A stretch of DNA of 22,355 nucleotides from an uncultured Collinsella sp. (GTDB taxonomy: Bacteria > Actinomycetota > Coriobacteriia > Coriobacteriales > Coriobacteriaceae): NCBI GenBank assembly GCA_900539035.1, contig UQAU01000033.1, positions 1 to 22,355 on the forward strand. Reading direction: 5' to 3'. The notes beneath the pieces were generated by a model. The model made no database searches. It worked only from the letters and a program-made list of their open reading frames with translations, and was not told the origin of the DNA. The position numbers and the translations under genes were made by a program. Positions 21,126 through 22,355 of this stretch are shown here, in pieces (position 1 is the stretch's first letter; each line of letters starts with the position of its first letter).

Positions 21126-22205
21126 ATGCTTAGGATCGGTCTTCTTACCAGTGGCGGCGACTGCCAGGCGCTCAACGCCACCATGCGCGGCATTGTCAAA
21201 ACGCTTATGACCAATAGCGAAGAACCTATCGAGATCTATGGTTTTGAGGACGGCTACCAGGGCCTTATCTACAGCAGGTTCCGCGTCATGACGCCCGCCG
21301 ATTTTAGCGGCATCCTTACCCGTGGCGGCACCATCCTGGGCACGAGCCGCACGCCGTTCAAGCGCCTGGACATTCCCGAGGCCGATGGCGTTGAGAAGGT
21401 GCCGGCGATGGTCCACACCTATCATAAGCTGCAGCTCGACTGCCTGTTTATGCTGGGCGGCAACGGCTCCACCAAGACCGCCAACCGCCTGCGCGAAGAG
21501 GGCCTCAACGTTATCGCCCTGCCTAAGACCATCGATAACGACACCTGGGGCACCGAGTTGACGTTTGGCTTTACGAGCGCCATCGACGTCGCCACCAAGT
21601 GCATCGACGACATCCACACCACTGCCTCGAGTCACGGCCGCGTGTTTGTCATCGAGATCATGGGCCACAAGGTTGGCTGGATTCCGCTGTACGCCGGCGT
21701 CGCGGGCGGCGCGGATGTCATCTTGATTCCCGAGATCCCCTACGACATGGATAACGTCATCAAGACCATCGAGCATCGCATGGAAACCGGCAGCCGCTTC
21801 ACCATCGTGGCCGTCGCCGAGGGTGCCATCTCCAAGGAGGACGCGGCGCTGTCCAAGAAGGAGTACAAGAAGAAGCTTGCCGAGCGCACGAGCCCGTCGA
21901 TTGTCTACGACATCGCCAAGGAGATCGAGGCCAAGACCGGTCGCGAGACCCGCGTCGCCATCCCCGGCCACACGCAGCGCGGCGGCCAGCCCGACGCCCA
22001 GGACCGCATCTTTGCGACCCAGTGCGGCGTCGAGGCGGCGCTCGGCTGCCTGCGCGGCGAGTTTGGCTACATGATTGCCCTGCGCGACGGCAAGATGTGC
22101 CACATTCCGCTCGAGGAGGTCGCCGGCAAGCTCAAGTATGTCGACCCCCAGAGCGATCTGGTGCGCGAGGCCAAGGCGCTGGGCATCAGCTTCGGCGACG
22201 AATAG
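21126..22205 (+). CDS. pfkA: 6-phosphofructokinase
   Basis: The enzyme phosphorylates fructose 6-phosphate to the 1,6-bisphosphate, the committed step of glycolysis. The 359 residues carry the N-terminal nucleotide loop TSGGDCQALNA (9-18) and the phosphoryl-donor motif GGNGSTKTA (111-119). The catalytic loop is PKTIDND (133-139), with Asp137 as the base, and GHKVGWIPL and PGHTQRGGQP also belong to the family. By comparison with E. coli numbering, Gly at position 104 fits an ATP enzyme, whereas Lys at 124 (PKTIDND) is usual in pyrophosphate enzymes. This mixture is known from group III enzymes of actinobacteria, some of which use ATP. The Mg-binding Asp (103) is Asn here. ATG 21126 has GGAAGG upstream. 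Donor choice is uncertain; the enzyme class is secure. Confidence 0.95.
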   Translation: MLRIGLLTSGGDCQALNATMRGIVKTLMTNSEEPIEIYGFEDGYQGLIYSRFRVMTPADFSGILTRGGTILGTSRTPFKRLDIPEADGVEKVPAMVHTYHKLQLDCLFMLGGNGSTKTANRLREEGLNVIALPKTIDNDTWGTELTFGFTSAIDVATKCIDDIHTTASSHGRVFVIEIMGHKVGWIPLYAGVAGGADVILIPEIPYDMDNVIKTIEHRMETGSRFTIVAVAEGAISKEDAALSKKEYKKKLAERTSPSIVYDIAKEIEAKTGRETRVAIPGHTQRGGQPDAQDRIFATQCGVEAALGCLRGEFGYMIALRDGKMCHIPLEEVAGKLKYVDPQSDLVREAKALGISFGDE

Positions 22206-22280
22206 CCTCGGCTGGAACTGCTCTCATCGGAGGCCCAGGGCTTACCTCCCAAATCGTCCTCGGACATGTCAGGGCCCCCC

Positions 22281-22355
<75 letters not shown>

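Noticed and set aside
20715..22103. A 462-codon minus-strand ORF spanning the Ntn hydrolase and phosphofructokinase genes
   Set aside because: It crosses two unrelated real genes on the other strand and has no ribosome site or domain.

Overview
The window looks like a GC-rich chromosomal contig from a gut-type anaerobic actinobacterium, most likely a Coriobacteriia member such as Collinsella. This is inferred from gene content (M18 aminopeptidase, SEC-C methionine aminopeptidase, group III-like phosphofructokinase, a Buk/Pta-type operon with a PucR-type regulator) and codon bias; no marker gene was available. Both ends look technical. The right end is a run of 73 G. The first ~260 bases encode a TauE/SafE-like fragment that breaks at a C/G homopolymer tract and may be a chimeric join.

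Left region (320-2632, minus strand): a signalling operon. A recognisable promoter (2604-2632) precedes a protein with an N-terminal sensor-like region, a degenerate GGDEF domain, a receiver domain and an intact HD-GYP domain. A one-base frameshift inside the GGDEF motif splits it into two ORFs. A stand-alone HPt protein follows 23 bases later. Next come a lone alpha/beta hydrolase (2791-3588) and a 426-base gap carrying a terminator.

Central region (4015-13183, minus strand): an apparent nine-gene operon. In transcription order it encodes a CocE/NonD-type (peptidase S15) hydrolase, an MFS transporter, an acyl carrier protein, a Pta-like phosphate acyltransferase, an HSL-type esterase, a small four-helix membrane protein, butyrate kinase, a second MFS transporter and holo-ACP synthase, ending in a good intrinsic terminator. 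A PucR/CdaR-type activator (13422-14993) is divergently transcribed, and the shared promoter region is full of dyads. I read this as an inducible acyl-ester or amide utilisation module. Two cytoplasmic hydrolases would release an acyl group or acid from an imported substrate, and Pta/Buk would interconvert acyl thioester, acyl phosphate and acid with ATP. The dedicated ACP and its own AcpS suggest that the thioester carrier may be ACP instead of CoA. This is the main candidate for an undescribed system. Perfect GC-rich stem-loops without U tracts fill three of its intercistronic gaps.

Right region (14994-22205): housekeeping genes. They are a radical SAM protein, a SEC-C methionine aminopeptidase, a D-2-hydroxyacid dehydrogenase, an M18 aminopeptidase (minus strand), a membrane-anchored choloylglycine-hydrolase-like Ntn hydrolase and 6-phosphofructokinase. 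Between them lie a small nitroreductase-like remnant, a perfect 20-bp inverted repeat, a dispersed 18-base repeat and several clear terminators.
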